From SAT2750 sp964476375 (GTDB taxonomy: Bacteria; Planctomycetota; Planctomycetia; Pirellulales; Pirellulaceae): a DNA stretch of 7,433 bases. The notes beneath the pieces were generated by a model, which was not told where the DNA came from, did not search any database, and saw only the letters and a list, made by a program, of their open reading frames with translations. Location: positions 1-7,433 of the forward strand of contig CAYYZW010000034.1 in NCBI GenBank assembly GCA_964476375.1, written 5' to 3'. The position numbers and the translations under genes are program-made. Below, in pieces: positions 6,001 through 7,433 of the stretch. Position 1 is the stretch's first letter; every line of letters starts with the position of its first letter.

Positions 6001-7433
6001 CGTCGACGTGGATGTGACGATGGAATTCACTCCCACGGGGGGAGATGTGGACAGCAATGATTACCAGCTGGCAACCGGGAGTGGTACCGTCACGTTCAGC
6101 GCAGGATCCCAGGTCGAGGTGGTGACTGTCGATGTGAACGGGGATACCGATTTTGAGCGACACGAGGACCTGCTGCTGGGATTTAGTAATCTTGCCGCGT
6201 CCAACCGAGCAATTACCTTCGAGGATGCCGATAGCAAGGTGACGATCATCAATGATGATCGCAACCCGCTGGGAATGGATGCGCAGCATGTATTGCATTC
6301 AGAACCGGGAGAGGTCCAGGCGGGATCCGGCCTGGGGAGCTTCGACTTCAGCGTGGCAGATAACGACCGTCCACTCGACCTGTTGTTTGTTGCCACCGCC
6401 GCACCGGGGGAAACACTGCAGGTCGGTCCCTCGATAGTGATCGACAGTACCGGGACGCCGGTGGCGCCGTTGAAGATTGGTCATCAGGACAATAATGATC
6501 CCGGCAAGTCGTATGCCGTTTACCGCCTGGAAGCGGGAGACTACCAGGTCGTGGTTCCGGGCGCGAACGGGACATCCGGCCTGGTCGAACTGCTGGTGGC
6601 CATGCCGGGAATCATGGGAACGGAGAGCGTCGAGGACCTGGCCATGCAGCTGGCAACCGGCGGGACGCTCCAGTCGCAGCTGGGAGTTCGTGGGATCTCC
6701 GCCACCATCTTTAATGATGAAATGGGGATCGACCTGAGCCAGGATCTCTTCGAGCAGGAACTGGATGCGGACCTGGATAATATCATTACCTCCTTCGACC
6801 TGATGACGATTAATACCAATCACGGCCAGGATCTTCCCGGTATTTACTTGGTGGAAAGTGATATCACACCGGCCAGTTATTTCCAGGTGAATCCCGCGGG
6901 GCAGGATGAGCTGAATATTGCGGAGTTGTTCGGTTTCTCGCTTTACCAGAATCCAGGCCAGCCGCTGGATGTGAATGCGGATGGCAATATTACCCCGCTC
7001 GACGCACTCACCGTGATCGATTCTCTCAATGCCGACGGGGCACGCTCGGTCCTGGTGATCGATAGCAATCCCCATCCCCTGATGGTTCATGACCGGTACC
7101 TGTATGACACCAATGGAGATTTTTCCATTACCGCGGTGGATGCCCTGCATATCATCAACCAGTTGAATCCTGGTGACGCCGGAGGCCCGGCCGGGGAAGG
7201 GGAGGCAGAAGGGGAGCCATTGACCGATGGTGGCCATCCACGGTGGAGCCTGGCGGGGCAGGCTTCCTCGACGACCGTGGGGCATCCTCGCCAGGTCGCT
7301 GCGGTGTTCGCAGCATCCGTCCTGGACCCAGCGGCCGGGGATGAATATCGGACGTCGGCGAGTTCGAATTCCCTCAGCTGGGGGGAGAGAGTCGATTCTG
7401 TTTTCACCGAAGAAGATCTCCTCCAGGAACCTG
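1..7433 (+). CDS. Giant Calx-beta repeat protein with C-terminal dockerin-like domain (partial at both ends)
   Basis: One frame, with codons starting at base 2, is open for 2,477 codons; I translated it through and found no stop and no frameshift. The first in-frame ATG is at 800, inside the second repeat, so the true start lies upstream of the window. Layout by residue from base 2: basic N-terminus and LEPLEERRLLA motif (1-42), fifteen Calx-beta-type repeats (43-2087), a non-Calx beta-rich part (2088-2254), an EF-hand-like loop (2255-2266), a dockerin-like pair (2321-2389) and a tail (2390-2477). Calx-beta domains are calcium-binding beta-sandwiches known from Na/Ca exchangers, integrin beta-4 and large bacterial surface proteins. 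The protein is very acidic, has no cysteine and about nine lysines. The inferred role is a calcium-stiffened extracellular or cell-wall fibre, perhaps for adhesion. No catalytic domain is visible. Substrate, partner and export route are unknown. A cadherin-like or RTX adhesin is a weaker alternative, because the junction motifs fit Calx-beta better. Confidence 0.96.
2..127 (+). other. N-terminal basic segment with LEPLEERRLLA export/sorting-type motif
   Basis: Residues 1-27 carry ten Arg/Lys and a single acidic residue. They are followed by LFLEPLEERRLLA (83-121) and then AD, where the first repeat begins. This matches the LEP..(E/D)R.LLA signature commonly found near the N-terminus of large planctomycete surface proteins, which is thought to be linked to export or sorting; the mechanism is not established. 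No long hydrophobic signal-peptide core is visible in the part present. There is no in-frame ATG here. In-frame TTG codons exist (for example at 32), but none has a convincing ribosome-binding site in front, so the start is most likely a short distance upstream of the window. Confidence 0.75.
128..532 (+). repeat. Calx-beta-type repeat 1 (divergent, AT-rich)
   Basis: About 135 residues. It has the core features in weak form: NDDVIVEGFESFSF (motif D-D...V-E...E..F) and a closing ITDNDSA junction. The usual opening 'v.EG' strand is replaced by NLGEGQ, and the D-Y pair before the middle strand is absent. Base composition (about 47% G+C over 121-540 by hand count) and A/T-ending codons set it apart from all later repeats. 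It could be a different beta-sandwich domain capped by a Calx-like edge. Confidence 0.65.
533..931 (+). repeat. Calx-beta repeat 2
   Basis: About 133 residues. It opens with ATVSIADVTVAEG, has a long loop ending in NDYEG, the acidic motif NDDSVMELSTETFVV, and closes with VTITDTDT. This is the first repeat with the G/C-rich codon use of the rest of the gene. Confidence 0.85.
932..1333 (+). repeat. Calx-beta repeat 3
   Basis: About 134 residues. The opening strand is atypical (LTWSETVSPATAAEGD). The D-Y site is SDDYDSS, the acidic motif is KDDATVERDETIAVEF, and it closes with VIIENDDT. It is divergent at the front and canonical at the back. Confidence 0.82.
1334..1753 (+). repeat. Calx-beta repeat 4
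   Basis: About 140 residues. It opens AVISFGPAGISVAEGD, has a Gly/Ala/Thr-rich loop before DGDYTSE, and closes ITILNDDT. The acidic motif is stretched: SDDVNIITYESVERDEEF has several residues inserted between the DD and the VERDE parts, which would lengthen this calcium-site loop. Confidence 0.82.
1754..2182 (+). repeat. Calx-beta repeat 5
   Basis: About 143 residues. The opening strand is weak (GSLAITASSAVGPEDSG) and the D-Y site is TNDYDD. The acidic motif PDSIVEIDEQFIIDF has one Asp of the usual DD pair replaced by Pro. It shares LGYGAG near its C-terminal strand with repeat 6, so the two look like a related pair. It closes with ITIQNDET. Confidence 0.82.
2183..2635 (+). repeat. Calx-beta repeat 6
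   Basis: About 151 residues. It opens ATVTHANLSGSVAEGA, has a long Ala/Asp/Gly loop before GDEDYTP, the acidic motif ADDTVVELQEVY, then YLGYGAG shared with repeat 5. The closing junction is degenerate (LINQEDSA instead of I.NDD.A). Confidence 0.8.
2636..3100 (+). repeat. Calx-beta repeat 7
   Basis: About 155 residues. It opens AEFNLVVTTPSFTEGT, followed by an Asn/Asp/Gly-rich insertion, a second loop ending in DRDYVVV, and the acidic motif MDEVVEVDEDFSV. The end has an extra short beta segment (GQLTINN) before the closing VTIGNDDS. Confidence 0.8.
3101..3553 (+). repeat. Calx-beta repeat 8
   Basis: About 151 residues. It opens AFLEVRDTVVSESAG, has a loop with GDEEYQW in place of the usual D-Y, the acidic motif LDDAIVERDEEFYLSL, and an acidic GDDDG before the closing ITITDDDT. 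It is the last of the run of long repeats (2-8). Confidence 0.82.
3554..3895 (+). repeat. Calx-beta repeat 9
   Basis: About 114 residues, the shortest and closest to the usual Calx-beta length. It opens ATITIGSTTLAEDG, has LGDYTPT, the acidic motif TDDSVVELTEDLLATI, and closes ITITDADL. The DNA of its closing junction (3872-3887) is identical over 16 bases to that of repeat 8 (3530-3545). Confidence 0.88.
3896..4264 (+). repeat. Calx-beta repeat 10
   Basis: About 123 residues. It opens ASLSINDISFIEGDSD, has the strand VDVPVTVDYGT, the D-Y site GDQDYLDS, the acidic motif GDRVVEATETLSAIL and the closing LTITNDDA. The middle DD is reduced to GD. Confidence 0.9.
4265..4618 (+). repeat. Calx-beta repeat 11
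   Basis: About 118 residues. It is a near-textbook unit: AVLSIQPASTTTEGSDG, VDVNVSFDFTTANGTA, PDDYTGTSG, IDESLVELAEDLTVTI and the closing ITIENNDS. The loop before D-Y is at its minimal length here and serves as the reference for the expanded loops in the other repeats. Confidence 0.92.
4619..4996 (+). repeat. Calx-beta repeat 12
   Basis: About 126 residues. It opens ATVTVSDVVISEEAG, then AVTLDNAVDAPVTVPF, FGDYTSLAGTLVF, TDDDIVELDEFFSLGL and a longer acidic hairpin (VVDDSLEQTDN) before LLNTDTS. The block coding AVTLDNAVDA is identical in DNA to that in repeat 14. Confidence 0.92.
4676..4704 (+). repeat. 29-bp exact direct repeat, copy 1 (in Calx repeat 12)
   Basis: The 29 bases coding AVTLDNAVDA in repeat 12 are identical to 5588-5616 in repeat 14. 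Other repeats encode the same strand with clearly different codons (for example LSNPVDIP in repeat 13), so the identity is not forced by the protein sequence. Confidence 0.9.
4997..5521 (+). repeat. Calx-beta repeat 13 with a large loop insertion
   Basis: About 175 residues, the longest unit. The flanks are canonical: FFIEGDDG, LSNPVDIPILLAYATANG, GDTVVELDEWFSVTI and closing IDNNDS. Between ANG and the D-Y site (GHDYDDT) lies an insertion of roughly 45-50 residues rich in Ser, Ala, Asp, Asn and Pro. The GDTVVELDE block nearly matches repeat 14 at DNA level. Confidence 0.9.
5382..5411 (+). repeat. 30-bp near-exact direct repeat, copy 1 (in Calx repeat 13)
   Basis: This block, coding GDTVVELDE of the acidic motif, matches 5790-5819 in repeat 14 with a single synonymous change (gtc versus gtt). 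It marks a second DNA-level link among repeats 12-14. Confidence 0.88.
5588..5616 (+). repeat. 29-bp exact direct repeat, copy 2 (in Calx repeat 14)
   Basis: This is the second copy of the block at 4676-4704, 912 bases downstream. The offset is a multiple of three, so the frame is kept. It lies at the same place in the domain fold as copy 1. Confidence 0.9.
5790..5819 (+). repeat. 30-bp near-exact direct repeat, copy 2 (in Calx repeat 14)
   Basis: This is the second copy of the block at 5382-5411, 408 bases (136 codons) downstream, which is close to one repeat unit. It codes the same calcium-site motif in the same position of the domain. Confidence 0.88.
5915..6262 (+). repeat. Calx-beta repeat 15 (last)
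   Basis: About 116 residues. It opens ATVLMGDVVIVEGDSG, has VDVDVTMEFTPTGG, SNDYQLATGSGTVTF and VTIINDD. The acidic motif is eroded (GDTDFERHEDLLLGF: the VVE core is replaced by DFE and His enters), so the calcium site may be weaker. It ends the array with NDDRN instead of NDD(S/T)A. Confidence 0.9.
6263..6760 (+). other. Non-Calx beta-rich segment between the repeat array and the calcium loops
   Basis: About 165 residues with no Calx-beta motif. The first part has alternating hydrophobic strands (SFDFSVADNDRPLDLLFV, then YAVYRLEAGDYQVVVPG and GLVELLVAMPG). The 'L.AGDY.V.V.G..G' pattern resembles pre-peptidase C-terminal or other carbohydrate-binding-like beta-sandwiches, but I cannot assign a family from sight. 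The second part (TESVEDLAMQLATGG onward) looks partly helical and links to the first calcium loop. Confidence 0.5.
6764..6799 (+). other. Extra EF-hand/dockerin-like calcium loop
   Basis: The twelve residues DADLDNIITSFD have Asp at positions 1, 3, 5 and 12 and Ile at position 8, the spacing of an EF-hand or dockerin calcium loop, with Asn at position 6 where Gly is usual. The following LMTINTN resembles the helix after a dockerin loop. It lies about 200 bases before the main dockerin pair. It may be a third, partly decayed dockerin repeat. Confidence 0.6.
6962..7168 (+). other. Type I dockerin-like domain (two calcium loops)
   Basis: Two loops of dockerin pattern are present: DVNADGNITPLDA (from 6968) followed by LTVIDSLN, and DTNGDFSITAVDA (from 7106) followed by LHIINQLN. 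Both keep D1, N3, D5, I8 and D12. In the second, the usual Gly at position 6 is Phe. In cellulosomes dockerins bind cohesins; in planctomycetes such domains are common at the C-terminus of large surface proteins with no known cohesin partner, so the role here (anchoring, partner binding or calcium-dependent folding) is uncertain. No cohesin is visible in the window. Confidence 0.88.
7169..7433 (+). other. C-terminal low-complexity tail, cut by the window edge
   Basis: After the dockerin comes a Gly/Glu/Ala-rich linker (GGPAGEGEAEGEPLTDGG), then a Ser/Ala-rich stretch, and an acidic-hydrophobic end WGERVDSVFTEEDLLQEP that is still open at base 7432. Tails with a short 'VD.VF..ED.L'-like ending are, from memory, frequent after dockerins in Rhodopirellula-type proteins, which suggests the stop codon is close beyond the window. 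No transmembrane helix or LPXTG-type anchor is seen. Confidence 0.6.

Noticed and set aside
5429..7285. Two long antisense reading frames end to end (289 and 328 codons, minus strand)
   Set aside because: They lie wholly opposite the Calx-beta/dockerin frame, their products are rich in His/Arg/Ile/Gly in a pattern that mirrors the sense codons, and they show no domain. The sense strand rarely uses codons whose complement is a stop, which explains their length.
1..7433. A hidden multi-gene system, RNA gene, promoter or terminator
   Set aside because: The whole window is one coding frame; no stretch is free of it and no RNA-like or regulatory structure stood out.

Overview
The window lies entirely inside one very long protein-coding gene on the + strand. 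The frame whose codons begin at position 2 runs from base 2 to base 7432 (2,477 codons) without an in-frame stop. It enters from the left edge and leaves by the right edge, so neither the start nor the stop codon is present. All shorter reading frames, including two long antisense ones, are shadows of it. I see no RNA gene, mobile element, CRISPR array, promoter or terminator, and there is no intergenic DNA.

The product is a modular, probably surface or secreted, calcium-binding protein. In order it has: a basic N-terminal stretch with an LEPLEERRLLA motif (2-127); about fifteen tandem Calx-beta-type beta-sandwich repeats (128-6262), each with an E/D-rich 'DD.VVE.DE.F' motif and closed by an 'I.NDD.A' junction; a non-Calx beta-rich segment (6263-6760); an extra EF-hand-like loop (6764-6799); a two-loop type I dockerin-like domain (6962-7168); and a Gly/Glu/Ala/Ser-rich tail leading to the window edge (7169-7433). 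Because the N-terminal motif normally sits near the start of such proteins and the dockerin near the end, the window probably holds almost the whole gene (about 2,500 residues).

The architecture (LEP..ERRLLA-type N-terminus, many Calx-beta repeats, C-terminal dockerin with D.N.DG.I...DA loops) is typical of giant surface proteins of Planctomycetota, most like the Pirellulales (Rhodopirellula/Blastopirellula relatives). The moderately high GC fits. This is inference from architecture; genus cannot be fixed from the window.

Points of interest: the first repeat is much more AT-rich than the rest, with a sharp change at a repeat boundary near 533; one loop of the Calx-beta fold is hypervariable in length while the flanks are conserved; near-identical DNA blocks link repeats 12, 13 and 14, suggesting recent duplication or gene conversion; there is a third calcium loop upstream of the dockerin pair; and the protein has no cysteine and hardly any lysine. 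I found no evidence for a new multi-gene system; the novelty is within one protein.
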